The notes beneath the pieces are model-generated. The model made no database searches. It saw nothing but the letters and a program-made list of their open reading frames with translations, and was not told the origin of the DNA. A program made the translations under genes and the position numbers. From positions 16,981,027 to 17,045,026 of the forward strand of contig NC_134834.1 in the NCBI RefSeq assembly GCF_004210375.1: 64,000 bases of DNA. The letters are read 5' to 3'. Positions 1-11,970 of this stretch are shown here, in pieces. Numbering within the stretch: the first letter of the stretch is position 1; the number at the start of each line of letters is the position of its first letter. This DNA is from Tachypleus tridentatus. Taxonomy: Eukaryota > Arthropoda > Merostomata > Xiphosura > Limulidae.

Positions 1-129
1 ATAAAATAATAATAACAACAAACGTCTTCTGAACAACAGTTATAAACCTCTTCAACACCCGTACCAAATTTTGATATTTTATTCTTTACCAAACAAATCT
101 TTAAAGCATATGTCTCCTTTTTAATTCAG

Positions 130-1160
130 AAGGGACAGAAAGTGTTTGTTAGCTCTCCTGAGTCAGTCAAAAATTTACATTCTGGGGACGTCTTGGTGGA
201 AACATCCACTCCAAAACATAGTGAGGTCTTCTTGCATTCGAAGGTCACTGCGGATATACCCATTGAGGTTTCTCCTTCCGCTACTTTCAATTCATCACGA
301 GGAGTTATTGTTGAGAGGGAGTTAACGAACGTCTCCAAGTCGGAGATCCTTACTGGTTTCTCTACCAAAGGAGATTCTGCAGTGAGGTGTATCTTCTGAT
401 GTCCTAATTTTGACGTTTACATCACCACGTCCATCTACCACCATCAAGGCATGTTATCTGAATTGCAAGGTATAGGTATATACGTTAACCCTCAGATGTT
501 TCGAATGTCAGCAATTTGGTAACTCAAAGACATCATGTCATGGTTCCTTGACGCGTGCTCGTTGAGATGACAAGGACTATGATGCTCACGAGTATGAAAT
601 GGGCCCTCATTGTGCTAACTTTAGTGGCTCTCATCTATCTTAGACGTAGATAGATGGAGGGAAAAGAAAATAGTCCACAACATTTCGTACCTCGAGGCTC
701 GAAAGTTAGTGTCCACCACTCCATCTCAGACATGCGCTGCTGCACTCCATTTCATTGCTACAGTGAGAGTACAGACAGATATCTCCGTGCCTCCAATGGA
801 GTCGTTTTCAAACCACGTGAAGGGTCTTTTAGCCTCTATGGTTATGAAAGTTGACGAGTTAACACCTATCTCTGTTCCCACCATTCCTTCCAATGGCTCC
901 CTGGATCCACATCCTTTGGCTTTGACTTCTGGCACTTCCTCGGCTCCATCTTCTTCTTTGACCCCAAGATACATTCACGCTCTTAGTCACTCGAAATCTC
1001 CATCCACCAACGGAGACCTGCCCACTCGACCCAGAGAAGGATACATGAAGGCCAATAGATTTTCTGATGAAGAAAAACAATGTAATCGAAACAGAAGGGC
1101 TCTCCGCCCAATTCTCCTCCACCTAATTAAAAATGGACACTTTGATACAATGGTATAATG
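130..1160 (+). pseudogene. ORF1 (gag-like) remnant with degenerate zinc knuckles
   Basis: At 491-538 one frame reads LRCFECQQFGNSKTSC, a CCHC knuckle spacing (C-x2-C-x4-x-x4-C) in which the histidine is asparagine. A second degenerate knuckle (CANFSGSH) follows at 611-640, with its second cysteine replaced by phenylalanine. This is the place where ORF1 of a Jockey-like element carries nucleic-acid-binding knuckles. Flanking open pieces at 142-399 and 709-1158 are serine/threonine-rich and presumably ORF1 too. Frameshifts and stops separate the pieces. Confidence 0.6.
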
Positions 1161-1388
1161 ATATAATGTCGAGGTATTAGTTCCAATATCATCCTGTGTG
1201 TCTCTCCATAAAGAAAACGTTTCTGAAACCTGCCAATGCAGTCACCTTTCAGCAATTTTATTTGTACAGAGTGACAGGTTGTGTGATGGACGAATGCACG
1301 AGGGGGTGGCACTGCTGGCCGATCAGCATGTACCCGCCTTGTCTTTGCCACTTAATACATCCTTGGAAGCCATAGCCACCGTATTTCC

Positions 1389-1784
1389 TTGAGTCGTACC
1401 AAGGAGTTTGTTTTCCTGGAAAAACCTATGATCAATCAGATCTTTATGCTCTCATTGAACAGTTGCCGTTTCGCTTTTTTAATCATGGTGGATTTAAGTG
1501 GAAATAATCCCTTCTGGGGTGGTGATGATATTGTTGGGAGAGGCTATTCTGTAGAGCAGATGCTCTTGGATCACAACCTTTCTCTCCTCAATACTGGTTC
1601 TTACACTTATTTCAATGCCCCTAGTCAGCCTTTTACTGCTTCAGATCTCTTTATCTGCTTTCCTTCACTTTTCTCTTACTTTCCTCAGAGGGCTGATAAT
1701 GACCCACGAGGCAGTGATTATTTTCCTATCATTTTGAGAGACACTGGCCGTGATCGAAGCCACCCAACCCACGGGCCTCGATAG
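1389..1784 (+). pseudogene. Retrotransposon endonuclease domain remnant
   Basis: A 131-codon open stretch carries VDLSGNNPFWGG (1484-1520), matching the GDFNxHxxxWG box of APE-type endonucleases with the aspartate kept. Further on come LLNTGSYTYFNAPSQ, RGSDYFPI and other family-like phrases. The box normally read SDHxPI is SDYFPI here (1711-1731), so the catalytic histidine has become tyrosine. The element-encoded nuclease is therefore inactive even apart from the frame breaks. Confidence 0.75.
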
Positions 1785-2639
1785 AAGCTGGACCAGAGTT
1801 ACTGGCCATCTTTCACTGCTCTCTCGGAGCTTGATCCTACCGTCGTCTGTAAGCCATCAACAGACGACTGCGTGGGATACGTGACTGATTGTATTGTCCA
1901 GAAAGCTGCTCAGTGTATTCCTAAAGGCTCGACAAGGTTTCAATGGCATCCTCATCCGTCGTGGACTCCTGTCTGCCACATAGCACATAAGGCTCAAAAA
2001 AGGGGTCTGGGATACACTTTCAAATCGCATCGCGTTTCAGGAGACCCATCCACATGATCGGGAGGTAAGACGTCAAAGCCAGGAGGAACCTTGGATTAAG
2101 TTCACTACCAGCACCTCTTACACAACCAGTTCCAAAATGATATGGGACAAGATTCGGAAGATCATGGAAAGTGTACTTCTTTCGAATCTTGCTTTCTGAT
2201 GACGAGAAAGTTGCTGATGCCTTGAACATCGCCGATACTCTTAGCAAAAGCTTTTCTCGTGCCACTAACATTTCTGGTTCACCCCTCAAATTTTAACCAT
2301 CAAGACTCAGACAGAGCAATCACTCTTCCCTTTCGGGTTGATTGCCCCTTTACAATGGTGTAACTTAAGCTTCCTCTCCACCAGTCTTGCAGTACCTTGA
2401 TTAAACCTGATGATATTCATTACCAGATGGCGCGCCATCTATCTCTTGCCTGTCTTGCTGTTCTTCTAGTTGATTGTAACCGCATCTGGCAGGAGAATGT
2501 TTTCCCAATGCTTGGCGCCATGCTATTGTACTCCCTTTTCCCACACCTGGGATATATAACAAGATTTCTTTGAACTTCCGTCCATTTGCTTCGGTTAACT
2601 GTCTCTGTAAGATCCTAGACAAGACAAGTAATACTTGTC

Positions 2640-3560
2640 TTGTTTATTTCCTTGAATCAAACAAACTTCTTTCGCCCATCCAGTGTGGTTCCGATGACAG
2701 CGTTCCACCGTGGAGCATCTGATTCGACTTTAAACGTCAATCATGAAGACCTTTCTCAAGAAAACCATGTTTCTGTATTTTACCTTGAGAAGGCTGATGA
2801 TACTACGTGGAAGTATGGCATTTTGCGAGACCTCCACTCATGTGGGTTGCGTGTCCGTTTGCCCATTGTTTTCAAACACGTTTTAATGGAGTGGCGACTC
2901 AACTTTGTGTGGTTCCGAAATTTTCCTTTCTTTCCATAGGAACGTGGAGTCTTCAGAGCTGTGTCTTGAGAATCACACTTTTCAGTATAAAGATTAACGC
3001 CATCACTGGACAACTCTCTCCTACAGTTACAAACGGACTTACACATCCAGTGTCAGTCATCGAGCATGAGGTTTATTAAGTGACAGCTACAGAATGCCCT
3101 TAATCCAATACTGAAGTGGACCACAATAAATAGTTTTACCTTTTCTCTCTATAAAACTGTTTGCATGCACTTTGCCACCAACGAGATGTTTACCTTGATC
3201 ACGAGCTCCATCCTGATGAAGTTGTGTTTCCTGTGCTCCCTAAAGCAAAGTTCTTGGGGCTTATCTTTGACCGTAAGCTGACCTTTATACCACACATCAA
3301 GCAGCTATGCTTCAAGTGTACAAGGGCATTGAACATTCTCTATGTCCCCTCTTCCACCTCTTGAATAATGGATCAATGTTCTGTGCTAAAGATCTATCGT
3401 GCCATTGTTCAATCAAAACTGGACTATGGGTCTCTGGCCTATGGCTCTGCCAAGACCTCGGCCTTGAAGATGTTGGACCTCGTTCACCATCTGGGGCTTC
3501 AGCTCTGCACGGAGGCTTTTCACATTTCTTTAATCTAAAGCTTGTACACTGAGACCCATA
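2640..3560 (+). pseudogene. Reverse transcriptase domain remnant
   Basis: The segment reads VSVFYLEKADDTTWKYGILR (2769-2828), corresponding to RT motif A, where a phrase like FFDLEKAYDT is expected; the first aspartate is missing. Later come a piece resembling FSIKINAITGQLSPTVTNGL and, at 3230-3350, KFLGLIFDRKLTFIPHIKQL, the conserved block after motif E. The YxDD active-site box expected between these two pieces cannot be seen, which suggests a small deletion near 3030-3050. Stops and frameshifts are present. Confidence 0.75.
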
Positions 3561-3637
3561 AACTTCCTCTACATCTCTGCTGTTTCCGACTGTCTTTCCA
3601 AAAAAATACTTCAAAACTTTGATCCTTACCACAGCAT

Positions 3638-3803
3638 CCTTTCTGGAGTTGTGTTTTCCTTCCTCAGTGGGCCACAGCATCCTACCTGGAGTTGTGTTTT
3701 CCTTCCTCAGTGGGCCACAGCATCCTACCTGGAGTTGTGTTTTCCTTCCTCAGTGGGCCACAGCATCCCACCTGGAGTTGTGTTTTCCTTCCTCAGTGGG
3801 CCA
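3638..3803 (+). repeat. 43-bp unit repeated four times inside the retrotransposon
   Basis: Four nearly identical 43-bp units (key phrase GGAGTTGTGTTTTCCTTCCT, ending GTGGGCCACAGCA) lie head to tail at about 3638, 3681, 3724 and 3767. A normal copy of the element would be expected to hold the unit once, so this is a local expansion after or during decay. Confidence 0.85.
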
Positions 3804-4029
3804 TGCTTTTTGGGAATAGACGGTCTGCCATTGTTCCAAGTATTCTTCGTATCCAGGTATAGCTGGCTGAATTGGGTCTATCCTTGGATGACGTTGCTGT
3901 CTCCACTGGTCCGCTCATCCCACCATGGGGCATTACCACCCCCACCCCACCTGTGTTCTTTCTTTGAGTCATCTGAGGAAGGCAAATACTCCCGATTGGA
4001 AGTTCCGTCTTCTATTTGCCGAACATCTT

Positions 4030-4640
4030 TCAAACCATCCTTCATACCGATGGTTCGAAATTAGCTGACTCTGTGGCTTGTGAAATGTTTTTTTGTAGTT
4101 CGGTGGTTGCAACCCTCTCTACAATCTCTGTGTTCACTGGTGAACTGTATACCACTTCTCTCGCCCTGGATCATGTATAAGCTATGTAATACACGAATTG
4201 TACTATTCATACCGACTCGCTTAGCTCTTTACTGGCCCTGGATTCGCTTCACGTTAGTTTTCACCCTGTTCTTAATGATATTCAGGACCGCCTGACTCTT
4301 TTCTTTTTATCATCCAATTATTATGGATACCAGGCCACGTTGGTATTCGCGGGAACGAGCTCGCTGACATCGCAAGTAAGTCTGTCTGCTTTAGTGCTAT
4401 CACTGCCCTGTTTATCCCAAACATGGACTACGGGCTGCATGACTTCAAGGCTCGGCTCCACGCCAATTGGCAGCTGACTTTGACTGAGCAACATGACAAC
4501 AAGCTTTTCTATTGTTCTTTGGCCGTCTTGCTTCCGTTAGGATCGAATGAAGGAATTTGTCCTGGCTACGAATCCTGGTGGTGACGAGTACGAATTACTC
4601 ACAGATTTTCATTCGTCATCTTCTTTTATCTGGGACTGAT
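4030..4640 (+). pseudogene. Retrotransposon RNase H domain remnant
   Basis: Frames here read a decayed (Y)TDSLSSLLAL-like piece and, at 4324-4381, WIPGHVGIRGNELADIASK. The latter is the carboxy-terminal RNase H motif of Jockey/I-type elements. The sequence continues with SVCFSAITALFIPNMDYGLH before the frame breaks. It belongs to the same element as the upstream RT fragments. Confidence 0.75.
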
Positions 4641-4817
4641 GCACCAATGTGTCATTGACAATGGTGACACTGTCAACCTCAATTGTATTTTTAAATTTTT
4701 AAGGGCCACTGGCTTTTTTAAACTCTATTTAAGCTATTAATTTGAAAATTGAACTTTGTTTAGTTTTAAAATTATTCCTTTTACGTATTTTAATAATTTT
4801 ACTTTTTTATTTTAACA

Positions 4818-4868
4818 GGTCCGGCATGGCCACGTGGTTAAAACACTCGACTCGTAATCCGAGAATCG
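4818..4868 (+). mobile_element. SINE head (tRNA-Thr-derived family 1), cut by gap
   Basis: GGTCCGGCATGGCCACGTGG and CTCGTAATCC match the tRNA-like head of the abundant family 1 SINE; the rest is lost in the run of N. Confidence 0.8.
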
Positions 4869-5368
4869 NNNNNNNNNNNNNNNNNNNNNNNNNNNNNNNN
4901 NNNNNNNNNNNNNNNNNNNNNNNNNNNNNNNNNNNNNNNNNNNNNNNNNNNNNNNNNNNNNNNNNNNNNNNNNNNNNNNNNNNNNNNNNNNNNNNNNNNN
5001 NNNNNNNNNNNNNNNNNNNNNNNNNNNNNNNNNNNNNNNNNNNNNNNNNNNNNNNNNNNNNNNNNNNNNNNNNNNNNNNNNNNNNNNNNNNNNNNNNNNN
5101 NNNNNNNNNNNNNNNNNNNNNNNNNNNNNNNNNNNNNNNNNNNNNNNNNNNNNNNNNNNNNNNNNNNNNNNNNNNNNNNNNNNNNNNNNNNNNNNNNNNN
5201 NNNNNNNNNNNNNNNNNNNNNNNNNNNNNNNNNNNNNNNNNNNNNNNNNNNNNNNNNNNNNNNNNNNNNNNNNNNNNNNNNNNNNNNNNNNNNNNNNNNN
5301 NNNNNNNNNNNNNNNNNNNNNNNNNNNNNNNNNNNNNNNNNNNNNNNNNNNNNNNNNNNNNNNNNNNN
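4869..5368. other. Assembly gap, 500 N
   Basis: Exactly 500 N lie between a SINE head and the left edge of a 67-bp tandem array. The round size suggests a placeholder rather than a measured length. Reading frames that cross it have no meaning. Confidence 0.99.
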
Positions 5369-7330
5369 ACAAATGTATCTTTGGTTACATTATTGGCAGG
5401 CATGTGTTACCTAGTTACCAATCCATGATTTTACAAATGTATTTTGGTTACATTATTCAACAGGTATGTGTTACCTAGTTACCAATCCATGATTTTACCT
5501 AGTATGTCTTTGGTTTGCATTACCTTCCTTGGGTATGTGTTGCCTGGTTACAATCCATGATTTTACTGTAAATGTTGTCTTTGGTTTTTATTCCACAGAC
5601 ATGTGTTACCTGGATCCACCAATCCATGATTACACAAATGTATCTTTGGTTTACATTATTCAACAGGTATGTGTTACCTAGTTACCAATCCATGATTTAC
5701 TACAAATGTATCTTTGGTTACATTATTCAACAGGTATGTGTTACCTAGTTACCAATCCATTTTACTACAAATGTATCTTTGGTTACATTATTCAACAGGT
5801 ATGTGTTACCTAGTTACCAATCCATGATTTACTACAAATGTATCTTTGGTTACATTATTCCAGCAGGTATGTGTTACCTAGATTTACCAATCCATGATTT
5901 ACTACAAATGTATCTTTGGTTTACATTATTCAACAGGTATGTTTTAGTTACCAATCCATGATTTACTACAAATGTATCTTTGGTTACATTATTCAACAGG
6001 TATGTGTTTACCTAGTTTAATCCATGATTTACTGTAAATGTATCTTTTTACATTATTCAACAGGTATGTGTTACCTAGTTACCAATCCATGATTTACTAC
6101 AAATGTATCTTTGGTTACATTTATTCAACAGATATATGTTACCTAGTTACAATCCATGATTTACTACAAATGTATCTTTGGTTACATTATTCAACAGGTA
6201 TGTGTTACCTAGTTTACCAATCCATGATTTACTACAAATGTATCTTTGGTTACATTATTCAACAGGTATGTGTTACCTAGTTACCAATCCATGATTTACC
6301 ACAAATGTATCTTTGGTTGCATTATTCAACAGGTATGTGTTACCTAGTTACCAATCCATGGTTTTCCTGATGTATCTTTGGTTTACATTATTCAACAGGT
6401 ATGTACCGTAATGACCTAGTTACCAATCCATGATTTACTACAAATGTATCTTTGGTTACATTATTCAACAGGTATGTGTTACCTAGTTACCAATCCATGA
6501 TTTACCACAAATGTATCTTTGGTTACATTATTCAACAGGTATGTGTTACCTAGTTACCAATCCATGATTACTACAAATGTATCTTTGGTTACATTATTCA
6601 ACAGGTATGTGTTACCTAGTTACCAATCCATGATTTACTGTAAATGTATCTTTGGTTACATTATTCAACAGGTATGTGTTACCTAGTTACCAATCCATGA
6701 TTTACCACAAATGTATCTTTTGGTTACATTATTCACCACTTAGGTACATGTTACCGTTACCAATCCATGATTTACCACAAATGTATCTTTGGTTGCATTA
6801 TTCAACAGGTATGTATTACCTAGTTACCAATCCATGATTTACCACAAATGTATCTTTGGTTTGCATTATTCAACAGGTATGTATTTTGGTTACCAATCAT
6901 GAGATTTACCACAAATGTGTATCTTTGGTTACATTATTCAACTGGTATGTATTACCTATTGCCAATACATGATTTACTACAAATGTATCTTTGGTTACAT
7001 TATTCAACAGGTATGTGTTACCTAGTTACCAATCCATGATTTACTACAAATGTATCTTTGGTTACATTATTCAACAGGTATTGTTACCTAGTTACCAATC
7101 CATGTTTTACATGTATCTTTGGTTACATTATTCAGGTACATGTTGCCTAGTTACCAATCCATGATTTACCACAAATGTATCTTTGGTTGCATTATTCAAC
7201 AGGTATGTATTACCTAGTTACCAATTCATGATTTACTACAAATGTATCTTTGGTTGCATTATTCAACAGCAATGTTGCAATTCACGATTTACTGTAAATG
7301 TATCTTTGGTTACATTATTCAACAGGTACA
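5369..7330 (+). repeat. Minisatellite A, 67-bp unit, about 29 copies
   Basis: Units of about 67 bp contain ATGTATCTTTGGTTACATTA, then TTCAACAGGTATGTGTTACC, then AGTTACCAATCCATGA. Copies differ by many small insertions, deletions and local replacements (for example near 5510-5610, 6360-6420, 6720-6760 and 7260-7290), more than in the other arrays. Each unit carries CAG|GTATGT, a near-ideal 5' splice-site consensus. The left end runs into the assembly gap, so true length is unknown. Short reading frames inside it are by-products of the repeat. Confidence 0.95.
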
Positions 7331-7429
7331 TGTGTTAGCCATTCATTTTCAACATATCCATCTAACTTCTAAGCTTTTATAGATATTTATAGCCATCTGT
7401 ATGGATATATAATCCAGGAGGTTTACAGT

Positions 7430-8400
7430 ATATTAAGTGTTAAGATAACATTAGAGTAGATTCAGGCTACTTTCAAGAAGAATGGAAGAGATGGGTGGAA
7501 TCATAGATAATGTGTAGAATTTCGTTCTGCTGTATTTAATTCAACAGAAACTCAGTGAAATGTTTGAGTTCAGTTCAGTTAATATGTTGTGTGTCCTTCT
7601 TTTACTTTGTAACTGTAGATAATGTTTCAGGTATTGTTGTAACATATTTAATCAAAGTGTCCTTTGGGATTTTACTCCAAATGTCTCTGACACACTCTCA
7701 TAAAGTTTCTGTAGAAGTAACTTTTGATTTGTCAAGTTTGGTCTATCAAATCCAGGCTTACTCAACTGGGTTGAGATCAGTCTCTTGGGACCATTGTATC
7801 ATTTAAATGACCAGCTTTGTTTTCTCAGTTAAGTAATTTCTGCATGGGTTGGATGAGTTTTGGGTCATTGTCTTCTGGTAGTAGAAACTTTTGATAATAC
7901 ACAAACCCTGGGTATACCATGATGGATCAGTATCCATCGATTTATAAATATCTCCTCTCATATGCAGAATGACACCCTCAAACCCTACCACTGCCTCCCT
8001 GTATGTACTATACACTTAGGTGAGTTTCTTTTACTAGTACACAACCTAAAATTGAACAAAAGCTCAAACTTAGATTCATCTGTCCAACACTTACTTTTAA
8101 ATCATCAACAGTCCTGTTTTTAGTAAATTTTCAGTGTCTAGTAATGTTGGAGGTCAAAGTAAAGGTTTTTTTGCACTGCATCACCAAATATTCCATTCTC
8201 ATTGGGTCTTCTTAATACTAGTAGAACTGGACATAATTTGCTTTTATTTGTTTTATCTGCTTAAGATCAGTAGCTGTCTTCCTTCTAGAAGACACATAAA
8301 CAAGATATAACATCAGTATCATTGAGTTAGGTGTTCCTCTTCCTTTTTCCTATTTCAAATTCACCAGTCTCAGTCTCATGATCTAGGGGCATACTTGACG
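7430..8400 (-). mobile_element. Tc1/mariner-type transposase remnant
   Basis: The minus strand of 7690-7800 reads WSQETDLNPVE followed by stops, matching the WPPQSPDLNPIE box that holds the third catalytic residue of Tc1-like transposases. At 7803-8015 it reads GFEGVILHMRG, then QKTMTQNSSNPCRNYLTEK, in the place of the QDNDPKHxS region; the acidic residues there are lost. Downstream at 7640-7690 pieces match the IPQRTL and TTIPExLSTVTK carboxy end. Frames are broken throughout. I could not find terminal inverted repeats, so the ends are approximate. Confidence 0.7.
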
Positions 8401-9883
8401 GTAGTGTTTGGGAGGAACATTTCGGTTGCCTTTGTTGGGTGTCAACCAGCATCATAAACTCTTTTTGTACCCTCTGCCTACTTGTACAATTCTGTATTTC
8501 ATGGACTGTGGCATGACAACAAAACTTAATATATAGATAGACTGTCTTTATGAAGGTTTTGGAGTGCTATTAAATTGATATCATATACTGGTACAATATA
8601 CTAGTGCCCTTGAAGCTTTATTTACTACATAGTTAAGACACTGTATGTGGTACCATGATAGTTACTTCAGGCTTCCAGTCTCATCAGTATGATTCTTTCA
8701 AGAATCCTTACATGACATACGATACAAGTATATGGGGATTCTAAAGAATGATAAGTGTTTCACCTTGTAGTTAATTGTTAACAGGTACGTGAAGCATTAC
8801 CATAGCGTTGATTATATTCTCTAATGGCATGTAAAATTAGTCTCCATGGAAAAACAAAATATTCTCCCTATCCCAACAGTTTTGTAACTGACTGTAACAA
8901 ACATCTGGAAATATTATTCTACATCGTTACAAGTAGAGGACTCCATTTTCCCGGACAGATATCAAACAGTGTTATGTTAAGTTATAGGTGTATGAATGAT
9001 TACTGTGAATGGTATGATAGTTATTTTAACATCATTGTGTGTGTTGTAATAATTTATACATCTATGGTAGTTAGATAAATTAATTCAGCATCTACCTGTG
9101 GAGAGATAAAAATTTCCACCTGTGTAGTTAAACCGTAATTGTGTCGTTGGTTGACTCATAACAACATAACATGGGCAAATTAATTTGCAACATCACACTG
9201 GTTGGTAGATAAATTTATTCATTTATGGCATCCATATGGTGGTTAGGACTAGACTGTAACACTACCATTGGATGAACGTAATTGGCCTCAACCTCCCACA
9301 TGTTAGAGATTAATTTATTCATACCACTGTACAGGCAATTTTATCTCTCATGCAGTTAGGAAAGGCTGACACTCGATATCATGGCACAGATCTTTCCTCA
9401 ACATGGTTAGTGGGATTAATTTATAATATCTCCTGTGTAAGTTAGAAAATTAATCCGACATCACTTCTCAAAAAACTTCCAAAATAAAACAAAAACTATA
9501 ACTATTACATATTTCGACATGCTTCATGCAGATTAAGTCTTCATTTAATATTAAACTTTAGTATTGCAGATATAATCTATACATAACATTTCTGTTTTCC
9601 CAAAACGTTTTTCATTTGAATGGGACTGGAACAGGAACCATTGAGGTTCAAAACCATTGTTAAATTTTACCTGGGGTGCAAGACAAGATATATTCCTGAT
9701 CATCTCTTCTTCATGCATGGATCTGGATGTTTGTGGGATACGTGATCAAGCAATTTAGGATTAGGAACGATGGTACGTATACCAATAGCGCTTTGTCAGT
9801 CTTTACCTATCTATCCACTTTTACTGTTGTTATGCCCAAACATATGTTTGTCAAATGTGTCTTAAGTTTGTATGAATCGACAG
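8401..9883. other. No gene recognised; degenerate repeat at 9055-9460
   Basis: AT-rich sequence with no convincing exon. An 84-codon + frame at 8824-9078 and a 67-codon frame at 9727-9930 show no recognisable domain. Within 9055-9460 the phrase (G)TTAG..GATTAATTTAT recurs about five times at 70-100 bp spacing, an old degenerate tandem repeat. Missing upstream exons of the Rab-GAP gene (for example a PH domain) were looked for here and not seen. Confidence 0.5.
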
Positions 9884-9978
9884 GTCTGTATCGGAACGTC
9901 TGTGTCCAGCGATTCGGCCATGGGGCATAGTGAATGTGACCATTCAGTTCGACTTGAGGAATTAGAGGCAGATCTCAT
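9884..9978 (+). CDS. TBC1D2: Rab-GAP exon a (coiled-coil start)
   Basis: Reads VCIGTSVSSDSAMGHSECD and then SVRLEELEADLM, ending two bases into a codon at CTCAT|GTAAGT, a strong donor. The acceptor chosen is GACAG at 9879-9883; a later AG at 9908-9909 is possible. The phase fits the next exon, whose first G completes ATG. The leucine/glutamate-rich end starts the coiled coil. Confidence 0.7.
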
Positions 9979-10232
9979 GTAAGTTTTTTATTTTTTTGTT
10001 TCTTGAATTTATGTAGATATATTAGAATTGTTCAGTGGAAACGACCCACTAGACTGTAATGATTATGGTTTGTGCAATAACACTGAAAATAAAACTAGAA
10101 TATCAGCTGTGCTTTAACGGAAAGTGTAGGTTGTGACCTTGTGCGTTGTCGCTTTTATTATTATTTCTTTAAGTTGTTGCATTGCAAAACCAATAGATCC
10201 TTTTGAATTCCAACACATTGACGGGCTCTTGG

Positions 10233-10506
10233 TTTTGTTTTTTTTTAATTTCGCGCAAAGCTGTACGAGGCCTATCTCTGCTAGCCGTCCCTAATTTATC
10301 AGTGTAAGACTAGAGGGAAGGCAGCTAGTCATCACCACTCACTGCCAACTCTTGGGCTACTCTTTAACCAACGAATAGTGAGATTGACCGTCAAATTATA
10401 ACGCCCACATGGCTGAAAGGACGAGCATGTTTGGTGCGACGGGGATTGAACCCACGATCCTCAGATTACAGGTCGAACGCCTTAACTCACCTGGCCGTGT
10501 CGGCTC
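10233..10506 (-). mobile_element. SINE family 1, near full length
   Basis: Minus-strand copy from a T-rich 3' tail (10233) to a tRNA-like head ending near GGCCGTGTCGGC. It keeps an internal B box close to GGTTCAATCC and the body phrases CTAGCTGCCTTCCCTCTAGT and AGCTTTGCGCGAAATT (in reverse). Confidence 0.9.
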
Positions 10507-11033
10507 TCGGGCTCTTGGAAATAACTTTACTAATGTCTAAGTGTTGAAAAGCATTAGGTCTAGTTTTCAGGCTGCAGATTGATAGGTCCGACGTTTAAGA
10601 TGTAGTTTCGCTGAATCGTATCTGTATTTTCTGGTGTGGGCGTATTATGAAAGTGACGCTCTATCTCTTTATTCGGTTCAAAGAATCAGACAAGATCCTT
10701 GTAGCGGTAGGTGTTTCCAAATGACTATCCCACCACTGGTCAGTAGTTCCAAATAAGAGATAACCATGACTTTTGAACTGTAGGGAGTCTTTGATCTGAC
10801 CATTTAGTTCACGAGCACATAGGGTGTTGTTAAGGTCGACTTGAAGTTTCAGATTAATTTCAAAGATTCTTTACCTGTTATCGAAAATTATGTGTTTATG
10901 TACTGGATAAAAAAATCTGGCGAAAAATAATTTTTTCGTTATTAGCGATTGATTCAGCGGCTTTCGTTATTAGCGTTGAGTTAACGGCTTGGAAAATTTA
11001 ATTTCAAAAATTAGTGGAACTATATATTTTTTA

Positions 11034-11200
11034 TGAATAACGTTGGGTATTTACGCCTAATTGAAACGATTAACGTTGGGTATTTACGCCTAATTGAAAT
11101 GATTAACGTTGGGTATTTACGCCTAATTGAAATGAATAACGTTGGGTATTTAAGCCTAATTGAAATGAATAACGTTGGGTATTTATGCCTAAATGAAATG
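11034..11200 (+). repeat. 33-bp unit, five copies
   Basis: Units contain AACGTTGGGTATTTACGCCT then AATTGAAATG. Because 33 is a multiple of three the array is open in one frame, but no splice sites or similarity suggest coding use. Just upstream, 10938-10990 holds a diverged duplicate of CGTTATTAGCG. Confidence 0.9.
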
Positions 11201-11790
11201 AAATTTCCTCAAGTTTTTGTTTCCAGTTAAAACGATCGAGGATACAATGTTTGTTTTGAACGTATATATGTGAGGAAATTGTAGCTCAAACTTAAATTTA
11301 TCCAATGTTTTAACTTAAGCCAAAACAGGTGTTATTTAATTAGTTGAACGAATGGTACAACTGTCAAAAGTTAGAGAAAATAGATGTCGGATTTATTGAT
11401 AACTGATTTAAATAACATATTCAGTAAATCACGCCATGTATTTTAAAAAAAATGTTTTTTCTAATGATGCACATTGTGGCTAATGCTTTTGTGTAACTGT
11501 TTAAAACAAGTAGGCCTACTGGATTAATATTTTATTTTGTCTTACTTGTAACACACGCTTAACGTTGTAAACAAAAACACTGACCAAAAATCTCAGACAA
11601 GCGTGCATGCACACAAAAAATTGAACAATTTTAAGGGTTAATTTTAAATTTATTACGATAGCTTCAGAATATAGGTTTAGAAGTAGGTTTGTTTTGAAGC
11701 TATAACTCTCCAACTCTATTATTTGTCACAATGATCAGTTAGTTGTTAAGTGTAACTTTGGTGTTCATGGCTGATTTATTATTCTTTTAG

Positions 11791-11970
11791 GATGACGAAA
11801 TGTGAGCTGGCTAAGGCCTTAAACAGGGAAGCTGGCTGTAAAAGCACAATATCAGAAAAGGACCAACTGATTAGGGATTTACACGACCGTATTAGAGAAC
11901 TTTGAGCACAAGGAAAATGACATATGGTACGAAACTAAAGTCGTTCAATTTGAAGACAATAGAGAGTTGG
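11791..11970 (+). CDS. TBC1D2: Rab-GAP exon b (coiled coil), with frameshift and running into array F
   Basis: After the acceptor TTCTTTTAG the frame reads MTKCELAKALNREAGCKSTI, SEKDQLIRDLHDRIREL and then a stop at 11902-11906. With one T fewer in CTTTGAG it continues EHKENDIWYETKVVQFEDNRE, clearly the same coiled coil. This is either a sequencing error or a real break. The exon end is uncertain: GAGTTGG|GTAATA at 11970/11971 is the nearest donor, but its phase does not fit the next exon. That donor-like sequence is also part of the 66-bp unit of array F, whose reading is in frame with the corrected exon. Confidence 0.65.

Larger units (their letters stand above)
1..4816 (+). mobile_element. 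Decayed Jockey-like non-LTR retrotransposon
   Basis: Translated fragments in the order expected for a Jockey/I-type element run along the + strand: a zinc-knuckle ORF1, an apurinic-type endonuclease, a reverse transcriptase and an RNase H. All three frames are needed to follow the coding sense and stops interrupt it repeatedly, so the copy is dead. The left end lies outside the window. The right end is an AT-rich tail near 4690-4816 into which a tRNA-derived SINE has inserted, followed by an assembly gap. Clade assignment rests on domain order and remembered motif similarity, not on a search. Nothing in this stretch looks like host coding sequence. Confidence 0.8.

Noticed and set aside
4742..5428. 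Frames of 186-228 codons across the gap
   Set aside because: They consist almost wholly of N and carry no information.
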